A stretch of DNA of 64,000 bases. Source: an uncultured Flavobacteriaceae bacterium (GTDB lineage Bacteria > Bacteroidota > Bacteroidia > Flavobacteriales > Flavobacteriaceae). The notes below the pieces were generated by a model that was not told the origin of the DNA, did no database searches, and saw only the letters and a program-made list of their open reading frames with translations. Position 1 is the stretch's first letter. Each line of letters begins with the position of its first letter. The stretch lies in NCBI GenBank assembly GCA_947502975.1, contig CANNBV010000003.1:62001-126000 (forward strand). The letters are read 5' to 3'. A program made the translations under genes and the position numbers. Of the stretch, positions 8,692 through 16,807 are shown one piece after another.

Positions 8692-9268
8692 TGATAAAGT
8701 GAAAAATATAGAAAACACATTACTTTCTGATAATTATTATATCCTAAAGAAATACAATTTTGATTACCTAATGCCTAATGGTAAATGGGTGAATCAAATG
8801 AGAGAAGTGTATGATAGAGGTGATGGTGCTGGAATTTTGCTTTACAATAAAGCAAAGAAAACTGTTATTTTGATAAAGCAATTCAGAATACCAACGTATT
8901 TGAATGAAAGCAAGGATGGCATGTTAGTGGAAATTGCTGCAGGAATGTTGGATAAAGACAATCCCGAAGATTGTGTGATTAGAGAAACGGAAGAGGAAAC
9001 AGGCTATCGTTTAAAATCTGTAAAAAAAGTATATGAAGGCTATTCATCACCAGGAGTTATGACCGAAAAAATGCACTTTTTTGTTGGTGAATATACAGAT
9101 GATATGAAAGTGAGTGATGGAGGAGGATTAGATACTGAAGCAGAAGATATTGAAGTATTGGAAATTCCTTTTGAAAGAGCGATAGACATGTTGCATAATG
9201 GAGAAATTGTAGATACGAGGACTATTGTGTTGTTGCAGTATGCTATAATTCATAATTTGATAAAATAA
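8684..9268 (+). CDS. nudK: NudK-like Nudix hydrolase (GDP-sugar/nucleotide-sugar pyrophosphatase type)
   Basis: This 194-residue protein carries the Nudix core REx2EExG as RETEEETG (residues 100-107), preceded by EIAAGMLDKDNPEDC. The region after it, GYSSPGVMTEKMHFFVGEY and EDIEVLEIPFERAIDML, matches NudK, which hydrolyses GDP-mannose to GMP and mannose 1-phosphate with Mg2+. One acidic position early in the box (Asn after LDKD) differs from E. coli NudK. ATG at 8684 is chosen over an upstream TTG because it overlaps the AAA+ stop by 8 bases, a typical coupling arrangement, and the upstream residues do not fit the family. Its link to the AAA+ cluster is only positional. Confidence 0.8.
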   Translation: MSSDKVKNIENTLLSDNYYILKKYNFDYLMPNGKWVNQMREVYDRGDGAGILLYNKAKKTVILIKQFRIPTYLNESKDGMLVEIAAGMLDKDNPEDCVIRETEEETGYRLKSVKKVYEGYSSPGVMTEKMHFFVGEYTDDMKVSDGGGLDTEAEDIEVLEIPFERAIDMLHNGEIVDTRTIVLLQYAIIHNLIK

Positions 9269-9275
9269 TTTTTTT

Positions 9276-9707
9276 TTGGAGTTTATAATTGAAAGGACTA
9301 TTACTGTTGAATATTCATGGGATTTATTGAAGGTTAGTCTTAATGATTTAGAAGATTTTATATCTAAAAATCTCGAAAACAAAGATTATGGACTTTCAGT
9401 CGATAAATTTGTTTATGGTTTTGAATTATTTAAGTTCAATGGAAGTTTTGCACAGTTTTTCAAAGATAAATATGTAGAAATATGGAGGCATTCAGTTAAG
9501 TCGTTCATAACAAATTCTAGTTTTGATTGGGAATTGGTTAAGGACTTTAATGAAATTCAAACTTTAAAGTTAATCCAAAAAGAAATTGTTTCATCAATTA
9601 ATCGAATTGATAATATGAAAAGAAAACCAAAAGATTTTGATTATAAGAGATTCGCGTTAGATATTAACTTAATTCTGTCTGAATACATAAAATCAGCAAG
9701 TTTATAA
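9276..9707 (+). CDS. Unknown 143-residue protein of the AAA+ cluster
   Basis: I do not recognise this protein. It is small, soluble, rich in Phe, Asp and Lys, and predicted mostly helical (SLNDLEDFISKNLENKDYGL; IQKEIVSSINRIDNMKRK). The start is uncertain: TTG at 9276 lies 7 bases after the Nudix stop, and there is no upstream ATG. The end is firm, because its TAA overlaps the next ATG by one base (TAATG at 9705-9709), a coupling signal supporting a real gene. It may be a recent or lineage-specific addition to the block. Confidence 0.55.
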   Translation: MEFIIERTITVEYSWDLLKVSLNDLEDFISKNLENKDYGLSVDKFVYGFELFKFNGSFAQFFKDKYVEIWRHSVKSFITNSSFDWELVKDFNEIQTLKLIQKEIVSSINRIDNMKRKPKDFDYKRFALDINLILSEYIKSASL

Positions 9708-10942
9708 TGCAAAAGCTAAAACAAGCAAACCTATATAGAAGCGAACTCATTCCCGTAAGCGGAAAGCTAGTGGAGCGTTACAACAAATGCTTAGTGAAAC
9801 TCGGGTTTACCAAAACAAAACTGAAAACCTTTCATATTGATGGTATTGGTTGGAGTCCAGAAGTTGCTGAAGAAAAAGAGGATAATAATTACCTGAATAA
9901 TGGAGAAGCAAATCCACATGGGGTTATAATTTCTCCGCTTCAAAAAGGAAAACCTGTGTACTTACCATTTCATACGTTCGATAGAGACGTCATGAAATAC
10001 GTTTTTAAAGTACACGGACAAAAAATAAAAGACATTACCAGAGATTCTGCCATTTGTTTGGATTTTGATCAAAGAATAGATGCATTTTATGAGCCTTTAG
10101 ATGTATTGAAATATAATGAAGTTACTGTTCATTTTCATCTCATCGATAACCTTGATAAAGTAAAAGAAACGCAATTAGAGTTAGTTGAAGAATTTAATAG
10201 AGGCAATAATTTCATTAGTGAAACCATGCATCAAAAACTATTAGATTCTGCTAAAAAATATGGAGATCTTCGCCATAGAGATTTAGAGTTGCATGAACTA
10301 CAATACACCACAGATTCATTTTATACCAGAGCTTTTGGTGGTGTTTATGTGTTAAGAGATTTTATTGTTCCAATTATTGTTTTTGAGGATGAAGAATGGC
10401 ATAAAGAAGCTATTAAAGATACGACGCATGATGTTTTAATCTATCATATCGCACAGTCTGAGTTGATGGATAAATTGCGTAGTCATTCTATTATTAGTTG
10501 TGATTTAGAAGCTGAAGTTAAAACCGAACGCTATAATCGTATTAAAAAGTTCGAGATGTTTCAGCATTTAAAAAAGACACAACATCCTGTAAATGATATT
10601 TTAAGTGATCCAATTTTATTCAAAAGTTATTTGAATAAATTAGATATTAAATCACGTAAAAAAGTGATGAGTGTTGAGCGCTACTTGGAGAAAATAGAAA
10701 ATAGTAATGAATTTAAAATTGGAGATATTGTTGACCCAAAATTATATCAGTCACTACATAGACCACATTCCTCTTTGGAAGCTAAACATCAAGATTTAAT
10801 ATGGAAACTATTGGTAAACATTGCGCCAAAGGATGTATTGTATTGGTATTGGTATGACAAACCAGACTTTTATGAAAGATTTGCAACATGGGATGATTCC
10901 TTTAAAGATTGGACTATAGAAACAATACGTAACAATATTTAA
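9707..10942 (+). CDS. Unknown 411-residue protein of the AAA+ cluster
   Basis: I cannot assign a function. The protein is soluble, without signal peptide or membrane helix. The N-terminal part is mixed alpha/beta (LYRSELIPVSGKLVERYNKCLVKLGF; GIGWSPEVAEE; HGVIISPLQKGKPVYLPFHTFDRDV). A central segment is rich in His and acidic residues (YGDLRHRDLELHEL), and the C-terminal region contains LHRPHSSLEAKHQDLIWKLL and YWYWYDKPDFYERF. No classical catalytic triad, Walker or zinc motif is obvious. It is coupled to the preceding gene by TAATG and is followed 38 bases later by a small membrane protein. Confidence 0.65.
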   Translation: MQKLKQANLYRSELIPVSGKLVERYNKCLVKLGFTKTKLKTFHIDGIGWSPEVAEEKEDNNYLNNGEANPHGVIISPLQKGKPVYLPFHTFDRDVMKYVFKVHGQKIKDITRDSAICLDFDQRIDAFYEPLDVLKYNEVTVHFHLIDNLDKVKETQLELVEEFNRGNNFISETMHQKLLDSAKKYGDLRHRDLELHELQYTTDSFYTRAFGGVYVLRDFIVPIIVFEDEEWHKEAIKDTTHDVLIYHIAQSELMDKLRSHSIISCDLEAEVKTERYNRIKKFEMFQHLKKTQHPVNDILSDPILFKSYLNKLDIKSRKKVMSVERYLEKIENSNEFKIGDIVDPKLYQSLHRPHSSLEAKHQDLIWKLLVNIAPKDVLYWYWYDKPDFYERFATWDDSFKDWTIETIRNNI

Positions 10943-10980
10943 GTTTTTTAGACTAATTTTATAAACAAACAAATTTCAAT

Positions 10981-11511
10981 ATGGGACTAGATTTAGTAAT
11001 TTTTATAGCAGCGATTTTATTGGGGATTTTCGTGTATTGGAGAGAGTCTCAAAGAAATGCATTATACCGTTTTTTTAATAAAATTTTCAATAGTAAAGAA
11101 TTGCAAATGAAACCCGATAACAAAAAAGGTTTTGTCTACAAGCAAGCCTTTTTACCAAGATTGGTATATGTAGTTGGCGTTTTATTGCTGATAGGTTTGG
11201 CTATACAATTCTTTTCACCTTTTGCCATATTTACAAGTTATTATGGGATTTCTGCGTTTGCATCAATTGTAGTTGGTGTATTAATAGGAACTTATGTTGC
11301 AAATTTTGTTTTAAAATCTGGTAAAGTTATTGAGGAAAAAAGTGATGCTGTTGAAGATATAGTTCAAGATACTTTTGAAAAAGGAAAGGATTTTATAGAA
11401 GATTTAAAATCCAAAAGAGAAGAAGAAGACGTTGTAGAAAAAACAGAGAAAGTTTCCAAAACTGAGGAGAAAAGCGCCAGAGAACGTTTAAAAGATAAAG
11501 GGCTTCTATAG
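10981..11511 (+). CDS. Three-span membrane protein with charged cytoplasmic tail
   Basis: This 176-residue protein has hydrophobic helices at about 3-20, 61-78 and 88-110. The remaining 60 residues are a highly charged, probably coiled tail (VEDIVQDTFEKGKDFIEDLKSKREEED ... SARERLKDKGLL). Between helices 1 and 2 is a basic segment, RFFNKIFNSKEL. No transport or enzymatic motif is visible. Placed between soluble partners and the large membrane protein of the block, it may be a membrane anchor for the complex; this is inference. Confidence 0.65.
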   Translation: MGLDLVIFIAAILLGIFVYWRESQRNALYRFFNKIFNSKELQMKPDNKKGFVYKQAFLPRLVYVVGVLLLIGLAIQFFSPFAIFTSYYGISAFASIVVGVLIGTYVANFVLKSGKVIEEKSDAVEDIVQDTFEKGKDFIEDLKSKREEEDVVEKTEKVSKTEEKSARERLKDKGLL

Positions 11512-11518
11512 CCAATAT

Positions 11519-11599
11519 TGTCATCTTGAACTTGTTTCAGGGGCTATAATTAACTAGATATTTAAAGAACTAAGATTCTGAAATAAATTCAGAATGATA
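11519..11599. repeat. Long imperfect inverted repeat (TGTCAT...ATGATA type)
   Basis: The left arm (11519-11540, starting TGTCATCTTGAACTTG) and right arm (11578-11599, ending TTCAGAATGATA) are 22-base complements with only five differences, all transitions, so the RNA could still pair throughout using G-U wobbles. It fills the spacer between the two membrane-protein genes. Such TGTCATnCTGAA/TTCAGnATGACA palindromes are, as I recall, common between genes in Flavobacteriaceae. Confidence 0.7.
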
Positions 11600-11609
11600 C
11601 CAAAATATT

Positions 11610-13304
11610 ATGATTAAATCTTATTGGAATAAAGGAAAAAAACAAAAGACAATAACTATTATTGTTGGCATCATATTGCTTATTGCGCTGTTTGTTCTTC
11701 GAGATGACTATCAACCTGCATTATTGTTTATTCGTAAATTTATTTTTGTAATTCTACTTAGTGGTCTTGTATTATTTTTTGGTCTGCGAAAATTTAGAAA
11801 ATCTGCTAGTACAGGAGCAAGATTAGGAATTCTTGGTCTTTTAGTTTTGTTTTTTGGAATTTTATATGCCATAGGGTGGCATTTTAAAATGTATGATTAT
11901 ATGAAGACTTATAATGTTTTCAATCATCTTAATAAAGTTGAAATAAACGAATTGCCTTTAACACAAAATGAGCGTATACAACCTTTAAGAAATGTGTTTT
12001 CAATGGCTAATGAAAGTGTTGGAGAAACCAAAGATGTTTCGTTGCCACATTTAGTTAGAATTGGGGATCAGAATAAATGGACTATGGCTATTCAGCCCAC
12101 TGAAAAATATGTATGGCAGGGTATGACAGATAATACAGAGGAAGTATTTGCAGTATCAAGTACAACGCCTTTTCCAAGATTTTCTAGTGAAAATAGAATT
12201 CCCGTAACCTTTTCTATTGGTGAATCATTAAAATTTAGCAGAAACACATATAATGCTGTTGTACAGCGTTTTAACTTTTTTCAATTGTTTACTTTAGAAC
12301 CAAGTGATACTTATTACATGCAAAATGATTCAGGTGCTTGGGTTCAAGTAGTAAGTTTAATTAAATGGAAAGGTTTTTTATTTCCATATCCTACTTTTGG
12401 CGGTGTTATGGTAGTGGACAATGGTGAACATGATTTTAGTGATTACATGGAACGTATTTTGATTGGTAAAGGCACATATATCAGTCCTGAAAACATGAAA
12501 AACCATAATTATTTAACACGACAAAATACCCTTGCCGAGATGGTTTCACGATTACAAGCAGAGTCTCTAAAATTCTTAGGTGGTTTTAGTGATCCATTAC
12601 CATGGAATATGGAAACGGCTGTAAAAATTCCTGAAATGCCAAAAGACCAAAATCAACAGCCATACGTTACAGATTTTGATTTTTCAGATGTTGAAACTGA
12701 TGCATATAGTGGTTTATACCATTGGTTTGGATTAGAGCCAGTAGGTGAGGAGCGTACGAGCTTGAGCTTTAGTGTATTTGTACCTGCTGATGGTACAGAT
12801 AAACTGTACTATTATAATCATGCTGCTAAAAAACAAGGATACGCTGGTGTTTCTGCAATGCCTTTAAAAGTTCAAGAATCTAGGAAGGAATACGATTGGA
12901 CAGCTAATACACCTGTTGAATTTAGGCCATATATTAAAAACATTGCCGGTAAAAAGCGTATGTTCTTTATGGGGACTGTGTCTTCAATAAGCGATAAGAA
13001 TGCGCAACAGTTTGATGGTTCTGCAACTCCTGATTTGGTATTAATTGATAGTGAGTATCGCGATGTGGTTTGGATTGATGTGAAACATCCTAGCCAATGG
13101 GATAACACAGTGTACGACCAATTAAATGAAGCGTGGAGATCTAGTGAGGGTATTGGCTATTATTTTATTGATGAATCTAGAGAAATTGATATTGTTGAAT
13201 CTGTAAATGATTCACTAAATAAAGTGATTCCCGTTGTAGATGATAAGCAAGAATTACTTGAAAAACTTCAGAAACAGATTGATTCTCTTAAAGCAGCAAA
13301 TTAG
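11610..13304 (+). CDS. Large membrane-anchored protein, last gene of the AAA+ cluster
   Basis: This 564-residue protein starts with three membrane helices (about 14-30, 42-58, 71-90) and continues as a soluble region of about 470 residues containing many aromatic and beta-prone stretches (WTMAIQPTEKYVWQGM; FNFFQLFTLEPSDTYYMQ; GFLFPYPTFGGVMVVD). It ends in a short coiled coil, KQELLEKLQKQIDSLKAAN. I recognise no domain. With an odd number of helices the large region would lie opposite the N-terminus, either periplasmic or cytoplasmic depending on topology; the basic N-terminus suggests a cytoplasmic start and hence a periplasmic large domain. Confidence 0.65.
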   Translation: MIKSYWNKGKKQKTITIIVGIILLIALFVLRDDYQPALLFIRKFIFVILLSGLVLFFGLRKFRKSASTGARLGILGLLVLFFGILYAIGWHFKMYDYMKTYNVFNHLNKVEINELPLTQNERIQPLRNVFSMANESVGETKDVSLPHLVRIGDQNKWTMAIQPTEKYVWQGMTDNTEEVFAVSSTTPFPRFSSENRIPVTFSIGESLKFSRNTYNAVVQRFNFFQLFTLEPSDTYYMQNDSGAWVQVVSLIKWKGFLFPYPTFGGVMVVDNGEHDFSDYMERILIGKGTYISPENMKNHNYLTRQNTLAEMVSRLQAESLKFLGGFSDPLPWNMETAVKIPEMPKDQNQQPYVTDFDFSDVETDAYSGLYHWFGLEPVGEERTSLSFSVFVPADGTDKLYYYNHAAKKQGYAGVSAMPLKVQESRKEYDWTANTPVEFRPYIKNIAGKKRMFFMGTVSSISDKNAQQFDGSATPDLVLIDSEYRDVVWIDVKHPSQWDNTVYDQLNEAWRSSEGIGYYFIDESREIDIVESVNDSLNKVIPVVDDKQELLEKLQKQIDSLKAAN

Positions 13305-13460
13305 TAATGTTCAATATCTACCTTTTAAACTTTGAGTTGAGTTTAATGGCCCTGGATTTAGATGAACAGTTAAAGTTCATATAAACAAAGCTAGAATAAC
13401 TGATCTTAACAGTTTTCAGCTCCTTGTTTAGTTCATTTTAAGTTATTATGGAGTATTGTT

Positions 13461-13476
13461 AAGTTCTTGTCAAGTT
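13461..13476 (+). promoter_or_regulatory. Direct-repeat operator candidate upstream of the GH16 gene
   Basis: AAGTT-CTTGTC-AAGTT repeats with an 11-base period, placing both half-sites on one face of the helix, about 31 bases upstream of the -7 box of the GH16 gene. A near-identical array occurs upstream of the T9SS cargo gene at 47810-47836. Phased direct repeats of this kind are typical for response regulators, for example of LytTR or OmpR type. Confidence 0.5.
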
Positions 13477-13506
13477 GGTTTTTTAATATTAACATCATTG
13501 CATTGT

Positions 13507-13514
13507 TAATTTTG
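13507..13514 (+). promoter_or_regulatory. -7 promoter box of the GH16 gene
   Basis: TAATTTTG is an exact TAnnTTTG match 26 bases upstream of the ATG at 13541. No TTG with the usual spacing is present, which fits an activator-dependent promoter. Confidence 0.5.
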
Positions 13515-13540
13515 TTATTCAAAATATTAAAAAACGAAAA

Positions 13541-14836
13541 ATGATATTACAAAGAATTGCTTTACAAAACCGTATTTTCACTCTAATATTAAGTGCAATC
13601 TTCACCTTAATAAGTTGTGGAGGTTCTGATAAAGAAGAAAAACTACCAGAGGAAACTACAGATGATATTCCAGTAGCAACAGATGATACTTTAATGGTTC
13701 AAGAAAACAGTGAAGCCGGTACTTCAAATCAAGAAGATGTCTCTACTAATGATGATATTGGTGATGATGGAGGCGATGGTGATGATTACAGTTTAGGAAC
13801 TAGTCCAGTTAATGGTACTATTACTGAAGTAAGCGATGGTATATTTGAGTATGTACCAAATGCTGATTTTTTTGGTAGTGATAGTTTTACCTATGTTATT
13901 ACTGATAAAGATGGTGATGAAGATACTGCCACAGTTGATATTACTGTTAGTGAAGTAGCAGATGGACCAACAGCAGAAGATTTTGCAAACATGGATCCAA
14001 ATTTCCCTTCATTTACATCAATAGATGATACAACCCCAGTAGGTAAAAAATGGGTGAAATTAGATGAGATGTCTGATGAATTTGATGTATGGGATAGTTC
14101 TAAATGGTTTAAATCTACTTGGAATTATGGAGTGCCAGTATTTATGTCCAGTTCTAGTACAAATTCTGGTGTTACCGATGGAAAACTATGGATTAAACCA
14201 ACTGTAAATGAATCTAATCCTGAAGGTAGATGGTTTCAAACAGCTAGAATCCACTCAATTGAAGAAACAAGTTACCCAATGTATACAGAAGCTAGAATTA
14301 AAACATCACATATTTCTGCATACAATACGTATTGGCTCAATAATGGAGATATTAATAATAGAGATGAAATAGATATCATTGAAAACAACTCAAAACCATC
14401 TTGTACTGGTTGTGATGCAGAGATTTTTCCAACGCAAATGAATTCACAATACTTTCATGCAGATTCTAACAAAAATCCTGTAACAATTAGGAATTATGGT
14501 AATTTTTCGAGATCTGATTTACTAGATGTCAATCCTCTTAAAAATAAAGGCTGGAATGAAGATTATCATATTTATGGTGTTTGGTGGAAAGATTCTAAGA
14601 ACATACAATTTTATTTAAATGGAGAGCCTGCAGGAAGTGTAGTTGTTGGAGAAGATAGATCAGGTAGTGTTTATGCAGATAGAGAGTTTACTAGAGAATT
14701 GGAAATTATTTTTGATGTTTGGACAAATGAGGCTGGTTGGTTAGGAGGTTTACCTCCAAAATCTGATTTAGATGATGATAACGTTAATACCATGAGAATT
14801 GATTGGGTAAGAACGTGGAAGTTAGAGGATGAGTGA
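13541..14836 (+). CDS. GH16 family glycoside hydrolase lipoprotein (agarase/porphyranase-type)
   Basis: This 431-residue protein is an exported lipoprotein: a hydrophobic signal (10-25) ends in the lipobox LISC with Cys26. Residues about 40-140 form an acidic Ig/cadherin-like domain of the tandem-repeat type (ATDDTLMVQEN ... FFGSDSFTYVITDKDGDEDTATVDITV). The GH16 catalytic domain spans about 165-428, with the active-site motif EIDIIE: nucleophile Glu276, Asp278 and acid/base Glu281. Aromatic residues (WWKDSKNIQFYLNG; WLGG) fit a beta-jelly-roll cleft for marine galactans. Agarase, porphyranase or carrageenase activity cannot be separated by eye. No sugar-uptake genes adjoin, so it appears to be a lone enzyme, perhaps controlled by the upstream direct repeat. 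Confidence 0.88.
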   Translation: MILQRIALQNRIFTLILSAIFTLISCGGSDKEEKLPEETTDDIPVATDDTLMVQENSEAGTSNQEDVSTNDDIGDDGGDGDDYSLGTSPVNGTITEVSDGIFEYVPNADFFGSDSFTYVITDKDGDEDTATVDITVSEVADGPTAEDFANMDPNFPSFTSIDDTTPVGKKWVKLDEMSDEFDVWDSSKWFKSTWNYGVPVFMSSSSTNSGVTDGKLWIKPTVNESNPEGRWFQTARIHSIEETSYPMYTEARIKTSHISAYNTYWLNNGDINNRDEIDIIENNSKPSCTGCDAEIFPTQMNSQYFHADSNKNPVTIRNYGNFSRSDLLDVNPLKNKGWNEDYHIYGVWWKDSKNIQFYLNGEPAGSVVVGEDRSGSVYADREFTRELEIIFDVWTNEAGWLGGLPPKSDLDDDNVNTMRIDWVRTWKLEDE

Positions 14837-14869
14837 TTTGGTTGGTATAACAATGTAACATTTATTTGC

Positions 14870-14900
14870 GGAGCGCTTAAGTATAGCGCTCCTTTTTTTT
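14870..14900 (+). terminator. Terminator after the GH16 gene
   Basis: GGAGCGCT (14870-14877) pairs with AGCGCTCC (14885-14892) and is followed by eight T residues. Confidence 0.85.
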
Positions 14901-14978
14901 GTAACATTTTAATTGTTTTTTAAAATTATAATAATCTTAAAATCAAAAGATTAAATATTTTAAATGTATGTTTTTTGC

Positions 14979-15007
14979 TTGTCAAACATCTAAAAAAAAT
15001 ACTTTAG
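14979..15007 (+). promoter_or_regulatory. Candidate promoter for the coiled-coil membrane gene
   Basis: TTG at 14979-14981 and TACTTTAG at 15000-15007, 18 bases apart, resemble the Bacteroidota -33/-7 arrangement with one mismatch in the -7 box. The leader to the ATG at 15110 would be about 100 bases. Confidence 0.35.
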
Positions 15008-15109
15008 CGTATATGTTGTTGAAAGGGTAATTAGTTTATTATCTTTAAAAATTATGAAAATCAAACTACTTTATGTAGTTAAATATTAACACTAAAAACG
15101 AATATAATT

Positions 15110-15985
15110 ATGGAAAATAAGAGCAACACTGGTTTAAAGGTAGGATTAGGCATAGCTTTGGTTTTATTTCTAGCTACAGGTTTTTATACTATGAATTTGT
15201 ACAAAGAAAGTAATGAAACTAAAAAAGAGCTTAGTGAAGAGAAACAATTAGTAATGAATGATTTAAATGCTATGGCGAAGCAATACGATGAAGCCATTGC
15301 AGAAAATAAAGTATCAAACGAGGATTTAATTCAAGCTCGCGGTCGTATTCAAGGTTTAATAGATTCTTTAAGAATTTCTGAAACTAATGTAAAAAGCTTA
15401 TGGCGCTACAAGTCTAAATATAGAAATCTTCAAAAAGAGATGGATGTGTTATTAGCTCAAAATGATTCACTTAAAATAGAGAATTCTTATTTAGCAACAT
15501 CGTTAGATAGCACACGTGTAAGATTAGAAGAACGTACAATGTTTACGGACTCCTTATTAGTTCAAAATACAGCATTAGCTGAAGTTGTAGAGAATGCTTC
15601 AATTTTAAATACAGTAGATTTAAAAGGTTTCGGAGTAATAGAAAGGACTTCTGGAAAATTGATACCAACTGAAAGAGCAAGAAGAGCTGATAAAATTAGA
15701 GTATGTTTTACTGTTGCTAAAAACACACTAGTTCAAGCTGGAGATCAAGAGTTATATGTACAAGTAATTGACCCTAATAGCAATACTTTAGGAGCCAATG
15801 AACAAGTTGTTTTTGAAGATAAAACTTTGAATTATAGTGTAGTTAGTAAATTTAATTATGAGAATTCCAACTTAAATGTTTGTGAGTTTGTAACTTCAAG
15901 TTATGAGTTCGAAAAAGGGCGTTATGTTGTGAACGTATTTAATCAAAAAGATTTGGTATCTACATCAGAATTTACATTGAAGTAA
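15110..15985 (+). CDS. Membrane-anchored coiled-coil protein
   Basis: This 291-residue protein has one N-terminal membrane helix (about residues 9-27) with no cleavage site, then a coiled coil to about residue 165 (KELSEEKQLVMNDLNAMAKQY; YRNLQKEMDVLLAQNDSLKIEN), and a C-terminal beta-rich domain of about 120 residues with two cysteines (IRVCFTVAKN; NVCEFVTSSYEF). Homologues in Flavobacteriaceae often carry the uninformative label chromosome partitioning protein ParA, but there is no P-loop. It probably sits in the inner membrane with its coil in the periplasm. It is a single-gene unit closed by a strong terminator. Confidence 0.75.
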   Translation: MENKSNTGLKVGLGIALVLFLATGFYTMNLYKESNETKKELSEEKQLVMNDLNAMAKQYDEAIAENKVSNEDLIQARGRIQGLIDSLRISETNVKSLWRYKSKYRNLQKEMDVLLAQNDSLKIENSYLATSLDSTRVRLEERTMFTDSLLVQNTALAEVVENASILNTVDLKGFGVIERTSGKLIPTERARRADKIRVCFTVAKNTLVQAGDQELYVQVIDPNSNTLGANEQVVFEDKTLNYSVVSKFNYENSNLNVCEFVTSSYEFEKGRYVVNVFNQKDLVSTSEFTLK

Positions 15986-16005
15986 ACTGAAATAAATAAA
16001 TATGT

Positions 16006-16040
16006 AAAAGCCCAAAAGCATAAACTTTTGGGCTTTTTTA
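16006..16040 (+). terminator. Strong terminator after the coiled-coil membrane gene
   Basis: AAAAGCCCAAAAG (16006-16018) and CTTTTGGGCTTTT (16025-16037) form a perfect 13-bp stem with a 6-base loop. Confidence 0.9.
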
Positions 16041-16133
16041 TTTCTTGTACGGAAAATTATAACCATATATAGAGTTTTTTTTCGCAATACACCAACAAGC
16101 TATATCTTGTAGAACCAACCAATTTATAAAAAA

Positions 16134-16712
16134 ATGATGTTTGATAATGATGAATTCTCAAACTCTTTTGGTAATATACCAGAAGAAACTTTTTTAAAAG
16201 TTAAAGGTATTTCAGAGTATAAAAAAATTGGAGCTAATACTCAATTGGATAAGCTTGGAAAAGTACCTTCAAAACTCTACTTAATGCTTACTGGAGTAAT
16301 GCGTTGCTACATCATATCAGAATCTGGTAAAGAATTTAATAAACGCTTTTTCTTTCCAATGAATTTTGCTGGATCTCTTACAGCTTTGATAAAGAATGCA
16401 CCATCTGAAATAGTTTATGAAACTATTACCGATTGCACACTTTATGAAGTAGATTATAAAAAATTAAAAGAGATGTGTGCTACAGATGTATTGATTAGTA
16501 GTTTGTATACCTCTATCTTAGAACAAGTTTTTATCACATATGAAAAGAGACAATTAGAATTGATTTCTATGAATGCTACCCAGCGTTATTTGAGATTAAA
16601 AAGAGATATTCCTGATATTGATAAGCTAGTACCTCAATATCATATCGCTTCATATTTAAGTATAACTCCAGTTCAACTCAGCAGAATACGAAAAAGAATG
16701 AAGGAGTCATAG
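16134..16712 (+). CDS. Crp/Fnr family transcriptional regulator
   Basis: This 192-residue protein has a cyclic-nucleotide-binding-like beta-barrel (about 15-115; VPSKLYLMLTGVMRCYIISESGKEFNKRFFFP) followed by the dimer helix (ILEQVFITYEKRQLELISMNATQRYLRL) and a winged-helix end, HIASYLSITPVQLSRIRKRMKES. It lacks the cysteines of Fnr and the Arg/Ser pattern for high-affinity cAMP binding, so the ligand is unknown. This short type with an HTH very near the C-terminus is common in Bacteroidota. ATG at 16134 is followed immediately by a second ATG; either could be used. No target gene is evident nearby. Confidence 0.85.
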   Translation: MMFDNDEFSNSFGNIPEETFLKVKGISEYKKIGANTQLDKLGKVPSKLYLMLTGVMRCYIISESGKEFNKRFFFPMNFAGSLTALIKNAPSEIVYETITDCTLYEVDYKKLKEMCATDVLISSLYTSILEQVFITYEKRQLELISMNATQRYLRLKRDIPDIDKLVPQYHIASYLSITPVQLSRIRKRMKES

Positions 16713-16750
16713 TGTTAACAAATGTTAATCTCTATGTTTTTTGATAATCA

Positions 16751-16758
16751 TATATTTG
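16751..16758 (+). promoter_or_regulatory. Candidate -7 box for a short transcript before the shared terminator
   Basis: TATATTTG matches TAnnTTTG exactly on the plus strand, 50 bases before a strong terminator, in a gap with no annotated gene. Transcription from here would give an RNA of roughly 80 bases. No good -33 element is visible, so chance is possible in such AT-rich DNA. Confidence 0.25.
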
Positions 16759-16807
16759 TCTTGATGTCTTCCAGGTTTTTCAGGAGGATTAATAGCTAAC
16801 CAACCAA

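Noticed and set aside
9128-9382. Minus-strand 84-codon frame across the Nudix end
   Set aside because: It overlaps two coupled plus-strand genes and has no plausible protein features.
15052-15087. Eleven-codon frame before the coiled-coil membrane gene as a leader peptide
   Set aside because: It is too short to judge, has no regulatory codon pattern and no attenuator follows.
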